Notes: a model not told the origin generated them from the letters alone. A stretch of 64,000 bases of DNA from LSCE01 sp050485425 (GCA_050485425.1 JBJHBJ010000015.1:14849-78848); one strand, 5' to 3'; shown: positions 40,612-50,277, numbered from the stretch's first letter. Program-made: numbers and translations.

Positions 40612-42087
40612 ATGGGCGACGCCAAGTACCACGACCTGCGGGATTTCATCGGGCGACTGGAGTCCGACGGAGAGCTCAAACGGGTGACGGCCACTGTGGA
40701 TCCGCACCTGGAGATGACCGAGATCTGCGATCGCACGCTGCGGCGGGAAGGCCCGGCGCTGCTGTTCGAGAACCCGCTCGGGCATTCCATGCCGGTGCTG
40801 GGCAATCTGTTCGGCACGCCCCACCGGGTAGCCCTGGGCATGGGCGCCGAGAGCACCGAGGCGCTGCGGGAGATCGGCAGGCTGCTGGCCTTCCTCAAGG
40901 AGCCGGAGCCACCCAAGGGCATGCGGGACGCCTGGCAGCAACTACCAGTCTTCAAGCAGGTGCTTAATATGGGGCCGAAGAAGGTCCGCCGGCCGGCCTG
41001 CCAGGAGCATGTACTGGAAGGCGAGCAGGTGGATCTGTCGAAAATCCCGATCTGGACCTGCTGGCCCGGCGACGCCGGGCCGCTGATCACCTGGGCGCTG
41101 GTGGTCACCCGCGGTCCGCACAAGGAACGCCAGAACCTCGGCATCTACCGCCAGCAGGTGATCGGCAGGAACCGCGTCATCATGCGCTGGCTCGCCCACC
41201 GGGGCGGCGCGCTGGACTTCCGCGAATGGCAGAAGGCACGGCCGGGTGAACCGTTCCCGGTGGCGGTGGCGCTGGGCGCCGACCCGGCCACCATCCTGGG
41301 GGCGGTGACGCCGGTGCCGGACACACTATCGGAGTATGCCTTCGCCGGGCTGCTGCGCGGCAGCAAGACCGAACTGGGCACCTGCCTGGGCTTCGACCTG
41401 CAGGTGCCGGCCAGCGCCGAAATCGTGCTGGAGGGGCACATCCATCCCGACGACACCGCACCGGAAGGCCCCTTCGGCGACCACACCGGCTACTACAACG
41501 AGGTGGACGAGTTCCCGGTGTTCACCGTCGAGCGCATCACCCATCGCAGCGATCCGATCTACCACAGCACCTACACCGGCCGGCCGCCGGACGAACCGGC
41601 CGTGCTCGGTGTGGCGCTGAACGAGGTGTTCGTGCCCATCCTGCAGAAACAGTTCCCGGAAATCGTCGATTTCTACCTGCCGCCAGAGGGCTGCTCCTAC
41701 CGCATGGCGGTGGTGACGATGAAAAAGCAGTACCCCGGCCACGCCAAGCGCGTGATGCTGGGGGTGTGGTCGTTCCTGCGCCAGTTCATGTACACCAAGT
41801 TCGTCATCGTCACCGACGACGACGTCAACGCGAGGGACTGGAAGGACGTGATCTGGGCCATGACCACACGCATGGACCCGCAGCGCGATACCGTCATGAT
41901 CGACAACACACCCATCGACTACCTGGACTTCGCCTCGCCGGTATCCGGGCTCGGATCGAAGATCGGCTTCGACGCCACCAACAAATGGGCCGGTGAAACC
42001 ACGCGGGAATGGGGGCGCCCCATCGTCATGGACCCCGAGATCCGCCGCCGCGTGGATGACCGCTGGGAGGAATTTGGCCTAGACTAG
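40612..42087 (+). CDS. ubiD: 3-octaprenyl-4-hydroxybenzoate carboxy-lyase
   Basis: A 491-residue decarboxylase of ubiquinone synthesis that uses prenylated FMN made by UbiX. The prFMN/Mn site is in MRWLAHRGGALDF (Arg-x-x-His-x-Gly-Gly), and the acid/base Glu region is around EGPFGDHTGYYN. Length matches the E. coli protein (497). An ATG with a GAGGGAAAC site at 40612 gives the expected N-terminus (DLRDFIGRLE). The downstream gene in many relatives is the iron-sulfur reductase now found at 45972, so the segment between looks inserted. Confidence 0.96.
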   Translation: MGDAKYHDLRDFIGRLESDGELKRVTATVDPHLEMTEICDRTLRREGPALLFENPLGHSMPVLGNLFGTPHRVALGMGAESTEALREIGRLLAFLKEPEPPKGMRDAWQQLPVFKQVLNMGPKKVRRPACQEHVLEGEQVDLSKIPIWTCWPGDAGPLITWALVVTRGPHKERQNLGIYRQQVIGRNRVIMRWLAHRGGALDFREWQKARPGEPFPVAVALGADPATILGAVTPVPDTLSEYAFAGLLRGSKTELGTCLGFDLQVPASAEIVLEGHIHPDDTAPEGPFGDHTGYYNEVDEFPVFTVERITHRSDPIYHSTYTGRPPDEPAVLGVALNEVFVPILQKQFPEIVDFYLPPEGCSYRMAVVTMKKQYPGHAKRVMLGVWSFLRQFMYTKFVIVTDDDVNARDWKDVIWAMTTRMDPQRDTVMIDNTPIDYLDFASPVSGLGSKIGFDATNKWAGETTREWGRPIVMDPEIRRRVDDRWEEFGLD

Positions 42088-42164
42088 GCAGGCCAGCTTC
42101 TCTCGACCGCGGGAATCAATCACTCTTTCCTTAACGGAATCGGCCGTTGTACCAGTCGCGTCGC

Positions 42165-42554
42165 ATGCAGTGGTTCGGTCGTAGCTGCCTGTTCCTGGCC
42201 GCACTGATCATGCTGTGCATGCCGCTGGCCCACGCCTGGCACCCGCCTGCACCGGCGGAGATCCAGGCCGACGCTGTCCATGCACACCATGGGCACGCCA
42301 ATCACGGCGACCATGAGAGCCATGCTACCTGCGAAGACGCCGACAACGCCCGGCCCGACGTCCACCAGCGCATGCAGTGCGACTGCCTGTTCTGCCACCT
42401 GGCCAAGCTGCCGGTCCTGACGCCCGACCTGCCCGCCGCACACGCATTGGCGCAACGCCTGCCGGTCCTGCAACTTCACCATGCGGCCACCCGCACGCTG
42501 GACGGCCACGCACTACGGCCCCCGGGTCGCGGCCCTCCCCCTCTCCGGTCCTGA
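42165..42554 (+). CDS. His/Cys-rich exported protein, possible metal-binding
   Basis: A 129-residue protein with a signal peptide (about 1-24, MQWFGRSCLFLAALIMLCMP region). A His-rich run follows (HAHHGHANHGDHESH), then a Cys cluster, CDCLFCHLAKL (Cys-x-Cys-x-x-Cys-His), and further His residues near the end. This looks like a periplasmic metal-handling protein, similar by eye to DUF2946 proteins that accompany TonB receptors. A TTG six codons upstream has a weak GGAAT site and could be the true start. It lies 71 bases before the TonB receptor. Confidence 0.6.
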   Translation: MQWFGRSCLFLAALIMLCMPLAHAWHPPAPAEIQADAVHAHHGHANHGDHESHATCEDADNARPDVHQRMQCDCLFCHLAKLPVLTPDLPAAHALAQRLPVLQLHHAATRTLDGHALRPPGRGPPPLRS

Positions 42555-42625
42555 GTCATTGCCAAGTACACGCGATCCGCCCCTGACGAGCGGACCGTTG
42601 TCATTGCCTGACTGGAGAGAAGATC

Positions 42626-44650
42626 ATGCAAACGCGACCACGCGGCGTCTGCCTCAGCCTGGCGGGGGCCTGCTGCCTGGCGCCTGTCTGGGCGGCAGCC
42701 CAGCAGCCTGCCCTGGGCCCTCTGACCATCGAGGCGGCAATACCGCTGACCACCATCCCCTTCTCCGACGACGCGCGGGAGAACCTCGACCGGATCCCAG
42801 GCGGCACCTCGCTGGTGGACGAGGAAACCTTGCGCGACGGCCGCGCCGCCAATCTGGAGGATGCCCTGTCCACCGTGCCGGGCGTTTACGCCCGAAGCCG
42901 GTTCGGCCAGGACGAAACCCGTCTTTCGATCCGCGGCTCCGGCATTTCGCGCACCTTCAACAGCCGCGGCGTGCGGCTGCTACGGGACGGTTTGCCGGTC
43001 ACGGAGGCCGACGGCAACACCCGGACGCAGCTCTTCGATCCGCTCACCGCACAGCACATCGAGGTCTATCGCGGCGCCAACGCCATGGGCCACGGTGCAG
43101 CCACCCTGGGCGGCGCCGTCAACCTGGTTTCACCCACCGGCCACACCGCCGATCGCCTGCGTCTCCGCGGCGAGCTAGGCTCCTTCGGTCATCAGCGCAT
43201 CCAGGCCAGCGGCGCCTGGCTCGGTGAACAGCGCGGCGATGCCTACGGTACCATCACCGGCAGCCGGCAGGACGGGTTTCGCCGGCAATCGGAACAGCAG
43301 GCGATCCGCTTCTACGGCAATGCCGGCCTGCAGCACGATCGCGGCGGTGAAACCCGGGCCCATCTGGAACTGCAGGACTCCAGGCTTCAGCTGCCCGGCT
43401 CGCTGACCCGCCAGGAGTACCGCGACAACCCTCGCCAGGCAGCCCCAAACCACGAGAGCGTGGATGCCGCCCGGGACCTGCAACTGGCCCGACTGACGCT
43501 CCAGCACGCCCTCCCCCTCGGCGACCGGCAGCAATTGCACCTGGGCGGCTTTGTGCAAGATCTGCAGATGGACCATCCCCTGCCTTTTGCGCAGATCGAC
43601 GGCGACCAGCAGGACGTCGGGCTTGCCGTGCGCCACGAGGTGGACGGCAGCCTGCTGGGCAGGGACAACCGCTTCGCCTGGGGAGTGCTTGCGGTCACCG
43701 GGCGGGAGGACAACCGGCAGGAGAACCGCTTCAACCAGGTGGTCACGCGCCGCGAGTACCGCGCCTCTACGGTGGAACTCTACGCCGACAACAGCTGGGC
43801 GCTGACCGAACGCACCCGCCTGATCGCCAGCGCCCAGCTTTCCTGGGCACTGCGGGAAGTGGACGTGCCCACCGGCAATGCCGCCGAAGCCCGGCAGCAG
43901 TACCGCGCCCTCAGCCCCCGGCTCGGCGTGCTCCACCAACTCAGTGCTGAGCTCCAGGCCTTCGCCAATATCAGTCGCAGCGTCGAGCCCCCGATCAACG
44001 GCGAACTGGTCGGCTTCGACGACAGCACCGTGGACGCCCAGCGTGCGGATACGCTGGAACTGGGCCTGCGTGGCAGGCATCAGCGGCTGCGATGGGAGGC
44101 AGCGGTCTATCATGCCCACCTGAAGAACGAGATCCTGCTGTTCCGCGACCCGGACAACCCCGACCTGACGGTGGCGGAAAATGCCGACCGCACCTGGCAC
44201 CAGGGCATGGAGCTGGGGCTCCAGTACAGCCATCTCCTGCCACGGGGCGAACTGCAGATGTCCGCGGCATGGACATACCACCGGTTCCGGTTCGACGACG
44301 ACCGGCAATGGGGCGACAACGCCATACCCGGCATACCGGACCACCTGGCGCGCCTGGAACTGCGTTACCAGGACGCCGGTGGCCTGTATGCCGGACCTGT
44401 ACTGGAAGTAGCCGGAGGCCATGCCGTGGATTTTGCCAATACTGAACGGGTGGACCGGTACGTCCTCTGGGGCGCGCGCGCCGGCTATCGCAGCCCGGAC
44501 GGCTGGCGCGTCTTTCTGGATGGCCGCAACCTCGCCGACCGACGTCACGCCGCCAGCACCGCCGTCGTAGCCGACGCGCGGGACGACGGCCGCGTGTACA
44601 ACCCCGGCGCACCGCGTTCGGTGTACGGAGGTATTGAATGGCACTGGTAA
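42626..44650 (+). CDS. TonB-dependent outer-membrane receptor
   Basis: A 674-residue receptor. A signal peptide (about 1-25, ending VWAAAQ) precedes a plug domain (about 50-170) with IPGGTSLVDEETL, LEDALSTVPGVY and LSIRGSGISRTF, as in FecA-like receptors. The remainder is a 22-stranded barrel ending in an aromatic terminus (GGIEWHW). The plug carries VEVYRGAN-type residues (IEVYRGANAMGHGAATLGGA). The ligand is unknown; flanking His/Cys-rich and CECC proteins suggest a metal or metal chelate. The last 13 bases overlap the next gene's start. Confidence 0.93.
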   Translation: MQTRPRGVCLSLAGACCLAPVWAAAQQPALGPLTIEAAIPLTTIPFSDDARENLDRIPGGTSLVDEETLRDGRAANLEDALSTVPGVYARSRFGQDETRLSIRGSGISRTFNSRGVRLLRDGLPVTEADGNTRTQLFDPLTAQHIEVYRGANAMGHGAATLGGAVNLVSPTGHTADRLRLRGELGSFGHQRIQASGAWLGEQRGDAYGTITGSRQDGFRRQSEQQAIRFYGNAGLQHDRGGETRAHLELQDSRLQLPGSLTRQEYRDNPRQAAPNHESVDAARDLQLARLTLQHALPLGDRQQLHLGGFVQDLQMDHPLPFAQIDGDQQDVGLAVRHEVDGSLLGRDNRFAWGVLAVTGREDNRQENRFNQVVTRREYRASTVELYADNSWALTERTRLIASAQLSWALREVDVPTGNAAEARQQYRALSPRLGVLHQLSAELQAFANISRSVEPPINGELVGFDDSTVDAQRADTLELGLRGRHQRLRWEAAVYHAHLKNEILLFRDPDNPDLTVAENADRTWHQGMELGLQYSHLLPRGELQMSAAWTYHRFRFDDDRQWGDNAIPGIPDHLARLELRYQDAGGLYAGPVLEVAGGHAVDFANTERVDRYVLWGARAGYRSPDGWRVFLDGRNLADRRHAASTAVVADARDDGRVYNPGAPRSVYGGIEWHW

Positions 44651-45819
44651 CCAGAAGCTGGTGGGCGTTGGCGCTCGCCCTGGCGCTCTCGGCCTGCGGG
44701 AACACGGACGGCCAACGGTATCTCTCCGAGTTCCGGTATGCCGCGGAGGGTGATGTCCTGAGCCTGGCATTTGCCGCCAGTGAAGACGTGCTGCACGTCG
44801 TCTGGGTGGAAGATCTGCCGGGTCAGGGGCCAGCGGCACGGCACAGCGCCAGCGCGGACGGCGGCGCAAGCTGGACCACCCCGGTCACCATCGACACCGG
44901 CCAGCCGCCACCCAACCGGGTCCACCGCAGCAACGATATTCGCGTGGCCGTGGCCGGAGAAACCGTCTATACCGTGTGGCAGACCCGTGGCGACGGCTGG
45001 GCCGGCAGCGGCCCGATGGTCATGGCCCGTTCCGGTGACGGAGGCAGGCACTGGGAAGCCCTCACGCCCCCCGCCACGCCGGACGACAGCCCCAGTCACG
45101 GCTTCTTCGCCCTCAGCATCGACCCCGATGCCCTCCCGCACCTGGCCTGGCTGGACAGCCGGCACGGCCAGCAGGGGCTGCTCCATGCCCGGGGGAACGG
45201 TGCCGGGGGCTGGTCCGTCTCGACGGTGAAGGAGCAGACCTGCGAATGCTGCTGGAACAGCCTGCTCCATGCAGGGGATCGGACCTACCTGCTGTTCCGC
45301 GGCAAGAACCCGCGGGACATGGGGCTGGCCGAACAGCAAGGTAACAGTGACTGGAACGTCCCCGGCCGGGTCGGCGCCTTCGACTGGCACGTGGATGGCT
45401 GCCCGCATGTCGGCGGCAGCCTCGCGCTGGATGTGCCTGGCCACACACTGCACGCCCTGGTCTGGACCGCACACGAGGACCATCTGGGCGTCCACCATCT
45501 GCGCCGGCAGGCAGACGGCGGCGCCTGGTCCGCGCCCCGCCGGATCGGCTCCCGGGATGCCCGCAATACCGACCTGGCATCCCATCCCCGTCACGGGCTG
45601 CTGGCCGCCTGGGATCAGACCGGCGCGGACGCCGCGGTGTATGCCGCCTGGATGGAGGACGACGGTCCCGGTTCCGCCGGCCGCCTGAGCCCGGCGGATC
45701 AACGCGCCAGTCACCCGCTGGTGGCTGTGACATCCAGCGGCGGACATGTTGCCTGGACGGAACGTGGAGACGACGACAGGCGCACCTGGCGCATCCGGAC
45801 ACTGCCTTTGCCGAAGTGA
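44638..45819 (+). CDS. Sialidase-like propeller lipoprotein with CECC motif
   Basis: A 393-residue lipoprotein (lipobox ALSAC, Cys near residue 20). Repeated Asp-box-like units (SADGGASWTTP, SGDGGRHWEAL) mark a BNR/sialidase-type six-bladed propeller. The region KEQTCECCWNS (about 198-208) and a later GCPHVGGSL are conserved features of this subgroup and would suit metal binding or a redox role rather than glycoside cleavage; typical sialidase Arg-triad residues are not evident. The start overlaps the receptor stop region, indicating translational coupling. Function not established. Confidence 0.75.
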   Translation: MALVTRSWWALALALALSACGNTDGQRYLSEFRYAAEGDVLSLAFAASEDVLHVVWVEDLPGQGPAARHSASADGGASWTTPVTIDTGQPPPNRVHRSNDIRVAVAGETVYTVWQTRGDGWAGSGPMVMARSGDGGRHWEALTPPATPDDSPSHGFFALSIDPDALPHLAWLDSRHGQQGLLHARGNGAGGWSVSTVKEQTCECCWNSLLHAGDRTYLLFRGKNPRDMGLAEQQGNSDWNVPGRVGAFDWHVDGCPHVGGSLALDVPGHTLHALVWTAHEDHLGVHHLRRQADGGAWSAPRRIGSRDARNTDLASHPRHGLLAAWDQTGADAAVYAAWMEDDGPGSAGRLSPADQRASHPLVAVTSSGGHVAWTERGDDDRRTWRIRTLPLPK

Positions 45820-45971
45820 CTGGTACACTGGAAGGAGCGCTGAATGACAGCGTCGGCCGGCACAGGAACTCTGCCGTCCGGCCGGCGCCTAAGCCACTAA
45901 CGCATGCCGAGCGCCCGGACCGGCGCCGGCACCATCAAATCCGCAGTTTCGGGACATCTGACTCAGCCACC

Positions 45972-47030
45972 ATGACGTATCACATCACCATCGAGTCTTC
46001 CGGCCACCGTTTCACCGCAGAACCCGGCGAGTCGGTCTTGCAGGCCGCACTCCGTCACGGGCTGGTGATTCCCTACAGTTGTCGCGGCGGCACCTGTGCC
46101 ACCTGCATGGGCAAGGTGGTCGAGGGCGAAGTGGACTACCCGAACGGGGAGCTGCCACCCGGGCTGGACCCCAAGGAAGCAGCCGTGGGCCAGGCCCTGT
46201 TCTGCCTGGCGCAGCCCCAGAGCGACCTGAGCATCGAGGTGCGCGAGGTCCGCGACGGTGGGGATATCGAGGCGCGCAAATTGCCATGCCGGGTGGTGGC
46301 AATGGAGCAACTGGCGCACGACGTCATGCAGCTGGACCTGAAATTGCCGGATACCGAGCGCCTGCAGTTCCTGCCGGGCCAGTACCTGGACATCATCATG
46401 CGGGACGGACGCAAGCGCAGCTATTCGCTGGCCAATCCGCCCCATCTGGACGATGTGCTGCAACTGCACGTCCGCCACATCCCGGGCGGGGCGTTCTCGG
46501 GGCATGTCTTCGAGAGCATGAAGCAGAAATCCCTGCTGCGCCTGGAAGGCCCGCTGGGCAATTTCTTTCTGCGCGAGGAATCGCCCCGGCCGATGCTGCT
46601 GATCGCCGGCGGCACCGGCTTCGCCCCCATCAAGAGCATGCTGGAGCACGCATTCTACGTCGGCCTGGAACGTCCCATGCACTTCTACTGGGGCGCCCGT
46701 CAGCGGCGAGACCTCTACCTGGACACCCTGCCGGCGCAGTGGGCCGAACGGTATCCGGATTTCCATTACACGCCCTGCCTCTCCGAACCCCAGCCGTCGG
46801 ACGCCTGGGAGGGACGCATCGGCCTGGTCCACAACATGGTGCTGCAGGATTTCCCGAACCTGGAGCCCTTCGACGTCTACATCGCCGGCCCGCCGGGAAT
46901 GATCGAATCCGCCCGGCGTGATTTCGCGGCCCACGGCCTGCCGCCGGAACAACTGTATTCCGACGCCTTCGAGCATGCCGTGGACCAGCCACCGGTGTTG
47001 GCGGCATCACCCGGCAACCAGAGCGACTGA
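45972..47030 (+). CDS. 2Fe-2S/FAD NAD(P)H-dependent reductase (AscD-like)
   Basis: A 352-residue electron-transfer flavoprotein related to CDP-6-deoxy-3,4-glucoseen reductase and phenol hydroxylase reductases. The N-terminal plant-type ferredoxin has cysteines 37, 42 and 45 (YSCRGGTCATCMGKV) and a fourth near 78 (GQALFCLAQ). The FAD motif is RSYSLANPP, and the NAD-binding loop is LIAGGTGFAPIKSML. In relatives such genes are often beside ubiD, where a role supporting quinone synthesis hydroxylation is discussed, but that is inference. The upstream open frame is rejected as start. Confidence 0.85.
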   Translation: MTYHITIESSGHRFTAEPGESVLQAALRHGLVIPYSCRGGTCATCMGKVVEGEVDYPNGELPPGLDPKEAAVGQALFCLAQPQSDLSIEVREVRDGGDIEARKLPCRVVAMEQLAHDVMQLDLKLPDTERLQFLPGQYLDIIMRDGRKRSYSLANPPHLDDVLQLHVRHIPGGAFSGHVFESMKQKSLLRLEGPLGNFFLREESPRPMLLIAGGTGFAPIKSMLEHAFYVGLERPMHFYWGARQRRDLYLDTLPAQWAERYPDFHYTPCLSEPQPSDAWEGRIGLVHNMVLQDFPNLEPFDVYIAGPPGMIESARRDFAAHGLPPEQLYSDAFEHAVDQPPVLAASPGNQSD

Positions 47031-47169
47031 CAGTACTTCCCGAGCCCCCTGGACAACGACCGGACATTGCCAATCAGTCCACAAACCCGCCCCGGGGGGC
47101 TGGTAATGCCCGGCAACATATGGAACGCTTGGTTCTAAACGATTCCATGGATGACTGGCGCAGCGCAGT

Positions 47170-48966
47170 ATGGAAAAGGACGTTCGGAACACCCCACCCC
47201 CTCAGCCCTGTCCGCCGAAGCGGCATGGGCGCGATCTGCTTCCGGCCCTGTTGCTGGCGGCAGGGCTGGTATTGACCGCCTTCGTCGCCTACTCGCTCTG
47301 GCAGGTCGAGCAGCATCAGCACACGCGCAGCTTCCAGGAACAGTTGCGAGATCCCATGGACGGCATCAGCAAAACCCTGGAACAGGTGCTCACCCTCACC
47401 GATCAGTTCGGTTACCTGATGGGCGCTGCCTCGGCGGAACGCTCGCAGTTGTTCGAGCGCCTGGCGCACACCGCGCTGGAGCGCCGCCCCTACCTGGAAA
47501 TGGTGGCCTGGGTGGAAACCGAAGGCGACCTGGCGGAAATACTGGATAATGCGGTACTCAGCCACGGCGCCTACCGCGCCGGCGGCCAGACGCTGGCCGT
47601 GCGGTCGGAGATGCCGCTGATCACGGAAACCCACCAGAACGCCATGCGTCGGGCCGTAGAGCGGCGCAAGGTCACTGCCGCCGACGGGCCTGTTCTGCTG
47701 CCGGGCTCCGACGGACTGCGCGCCGGCCAGGTATTCTTCCGCCCGGTGTTCGTCGAACAGAGCGACCGGCTGGACGGACTGGTGGTGGTCGCGCTGCGCT
47801 TCGACGCCCTCACCGGCGGGCCGTTGAACGGCCGCGGCGCCCGGCTTCATCTGTTCGATCACAGCCCGGAGACAGGTAGCCGGCTGCCGCTGTACAGCGG
47901 CCCGGACATCAGCAGCACCGAAGCCGCCCGGGTCTCGGAATCGCAGCTCGGCAACCGCCCATCGCTGCGCCGCGAGCTGAGCGTCGCCGATCAGCTATGG
48001 GTCGCCTGGCTGGTGCCGGACGCGCGGATGGCAACCGACCTGGACTGGAATCGCTGGCTGCCATTGCTGCTGCTGGGCCTGGTACTGGTCGCCAGCGCCG
48101 CCGCCCTGTATGCGCGTGGCGGCGAGATCGCGCGGGTCAAGGCACGTTTCGTCGAGCGCGAGCGACTGCTGTCCGAGCTGCGCCGTCGCAACGAGGAGGG
48201 GGAGACGAAAAAGGATCCAGCTCGGGAGCCGGACGCCGCTAACCAGCCCTTCTCGGTCCTGCGCGCCAGCGACGCCAGGGACATGTTCTCCCGCCACGAC
48301 CAGGACGGCATCACGCTGGCCATCTCCAGTTCCTGCGAGAGCCTGCTGGGCTACACGGCGGCGGAACTGGAGGGCCGCAACATCTACGATTTCCTTGACC
48401 CGCGCTACCGCGATCGGATACGGCGCAAGCAGGGTGCCAAGCTGGCGCCGGGGGAAAGCTTCACCGCGGCCCACCCGGTCCGCCACAAGAACGGCCGGCT
48501 GATCTGGCTGGAATCCAACCACTGGCTGGTCACCAATGCCGACGGCCAGCAGGAGGTGCTGGTGTTGTCCCGGGACATCAGCCACCGGCGCGAGGCCGAG
48601 CAACAGCTGCGGCAGAGCGAACTGCTCTACCGCAGCGCCTTCGAGCATGCGGCCATCGGCATCGCCCTGTTTGACCCGCATACCGGGCGCTGCCTGCAGA
48701 CCAATCGCACCCTCTGCGACTTGCTGGGTTACAGCAGTGCGGAAATGGCCGGGACCGATTTCCGCGCAATCACCCACCCCGCCGACGTCAACATAACCCC
48801 GCCGCTGGTACGCGGAGCGCTGCGCGGGGGTGACAGCAGCTTCCGGGTGGAGAAGCGCTACCTGCGCAAGGACGGCGGCGTGGTTTCCTGCCAGGTCAGC
48901 GGGGCGCTGTTACGCGATCACGAAGGCACCCCGCTGGCACTGGTGGTCCACATCCAGGAACTCTAG
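47170..48966 (+). CDS. CHASE-PAS-PAS sensor protein lacking an output domain
   Basis: A 598-residue membrane sensor. One membrane helix (about 23-43), a periplasmic CHASE-like domain (about 50-290; FGYLMGAASAERSQ, FFRPVFVEQSD), a second membrane helix (about 296-315), and two PAS domains (about 360-470 and 480-598). The protein ends VVHIQEL* where a 'D-I-T-E-R' linker and a GGDEF, EAL or histidine kinase domain would usually follow. No frameshifted continuation is seen downstream before the squalene synthase gene. It may be a truncated sensor or act by partnering another protein. Confidence 0.8.
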   Translation: MEKDVRNTPPPQPCPPKRHGRDLLPALLLAAGLVLTAFVAYSLWQVEQHQHTRSFQEQLRDPMDGISKTLEQVLTLTDQFGYLMGAASAERSQLFERLAHTALERRPYLEMVAWVETEGDLAEILDNAVLSHGAYRAGGQTLAVRSEMPLITETHQNAMRRAVERRKVTAADGPVLLPGSDGLRAGQVFFRPVFVEQSDRLDGLVVVALRFDALTGGPLNGRGARLHLFDHSPETGSRLPLYSGPDISSTEAARVSESQLGNRPSLRRELSVADQLWVAWLVPDARMATDLDWNRWLPLLLLGLVLVASAAALYARGGEIARVKARFVERERLLSELRRRNEEGETKKDPAREPDAANQPFSVLRASDARDMFSRHDQDGITLAISSSCESLLGYTAAELEGRNIYDFLDPRYRDRIRRKQGAKLAPGESFTAAHPVRHKNGRLIWLESNHWLVTNADGQQEVLVLSRDISHRREAEQQLRQSELLYRSAFEHAAIGIALFDPHTGRCLQTNRTLCDLLGYSSAEMAGTDFRAITHPADVNITPPLVRGALRGGDSSFRVEKRYLRKDGGVVSCQVSGALLRDHEGTPLALVVHIQEL

Positions 48967-49188
48967 TGTCCCGTAACAGAAGTTCGCAGCATTTCTGAGC
49001 GTCAGCCTTGCGCTGGGGCTAGGCGCGGTGGGCAGCCCGGACGCCACCCGGTATACTGCCCGGCGTCAACGGTCAAACTTTTCACGCATAATCGTCATGT
49101 CCCACCCGCTCATGCATGGAGGCCTCAACGCGGCGGCGTTCCACCCGCCCGTGACGCCGCCGTGCGCCTCCGCGGTGACAGCGTGACC

Positions 49189-50277
49189 ATGGCATCCACA
49201 CTGCCGTCGGGCGCCGCCGAAGCCGAGCAGGACCGTATCCTGCCCGGGGTATCGCGCACGTTCGCGCTCACCATCCCGCAGCTCCCGGAGCAACTGCGTC
49301 CCGCCATTACCAATGCCTACCTGTGGTGCCGCGCGGCGGATACCATCGAGGACAGCACCGACCTCTCGCTTCAGGCCAAGCGCCACCATTTCCAGGCGCT
49401 GGTGGAGACCCTGGACGGTCGTTTGCCGGCCGAGACCTTTGCCAGGGCGCTGCTTGCAGAGACCCAGCCCCCGCTGGCCTCCGAACGGGAACTGCTGGAG
49501 CGCATTCCCGACGTGCTCTCGGTGTACCGCCAGTTGCCCGAGGCCCAGCAGCACGCTCTGCGGCGCTGCATCGGCATCATGTGTCAGGGCATGGCCGACT
49601 TCGAGGCGCTGAAACGACCGGACGGGCTGCCGGACCGCGGGCATTTCCGGGATTACTGCTATGTCGTGGCCGGGGTGGTCGGCGAGATGCTCACCGAGCT
49701 GTTCTGCCTGCTGGACCCGGCGGTGGCTCGCCAGCGCAGCAAACTGATGACGCTGGCACCGGGATTCGGCCAGGGACTGCAGATGACTAATATCCTGAAG
49801 GACATCTGGGACGACCGTGAGCGCGGTGTCTGCTGGCTGCCACGCGACCTGCTTGCTGAGCAGGGCTGCAACCTGAAGGCGGGCGGCAGGGACTGGCACC
49901 GGGATCCGGCATTCCAGCGCAGCCTGCAGTTGCTGATCGGCGTGGCCTACCGCCACCTGCTCCAGGCACGGGACTACACACTGGCGATTCCGGCACGCCA
50001 CCAAGGCATCCGGCGCTTCTGCAGCTGGGCCATCGGCATGGCGCTGTACACGCTGCGCAACATCCGGAACAGGCCGGATTTCAGCACCGGCGACCAGGTC
50101 AAGATCAGCCGGCGCCGCTTGCGCACGGTCATTATTGGCTGCAATCTGACGGTCGGACATGACGGCCTGGCGAAAACGGGCTTCTCCCTGGCCGCCCGCG
50201 GCCTGTCACTCCCCGGGTCTGCGGCGCTCGCCGGCCTGGCAGCGGAAGAGCGAGGCAAATGCGTTCGAAAGCCCTGA
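49189..50277 (+). CDS. Squalene/phytoene synthase family protein, probably squalene synthase
   Basis: A 362-residue prenyltransferase. The two Asp-rich Mg-diphosphate motifs are AADTIEDS (about residues 53-60) and NILKDIWDDRERG (about 200-212). The segment HFRDYCYVVAGVVGEMLTELF fits squalene synthases, which join two farnesyl diphosphates, more than phytoene synthases. Hopanoid synthesis would be the purpose, but no other hpn gene is in the window. A GTG nine codons upstream is in frame; the ATG at 49189 is preferred. Its end overlaps mlaA by 19 bases. Confidence 0.85.
   Translation: MASTLPSGAAEAEQDRILPGVSRTFALTIPQLPEQLRPAITNAYLWCRAADTIEDSTDLSLQAKRHHFQALVETLDGRLPAETFARALLAETQPPLASERELLERIPDVLSVYRQLPEAQQHALRRCIGIMCQGMADFEALKRPDGLPDRGHFRDYCYVVAGVVGEMLTELFCLLDPAVARQRSKLMTLAPGFGQGLQMTNILKDIWDDRERGVCWLPRDLLAEQGCNLKAGGRDWHRDPAFQRSLQLLIGVAYRHLLQARDYTLAIPARHQGIRRFCSWAIGMALYTLRNIRNRPDFSTGDQVKISRRRLRTVIIGCNLTVGHDGLAKTGFSLAARGLSLPGSAALAGLAAEERGKCVRKP

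Noticed and set aside
42088..42164. Zur (zinc) box ahead of the metal-type module
   Set aside because: I looked for the AT-rich palindrome typical of Zur sites and did not find it.
42481..43227. 248-codon plus-strand frame within the TonB receptor region
   Set aside because: It is an alternative frame of the receptor gene with a Pro/Arg/Gly-rich translation.
48967..49188. Frameshifted output domain after the CHASE/PAS protein
   Set aside because: Translations of this gap in all forward frames show no GGDEF, EAL or kinase motif.
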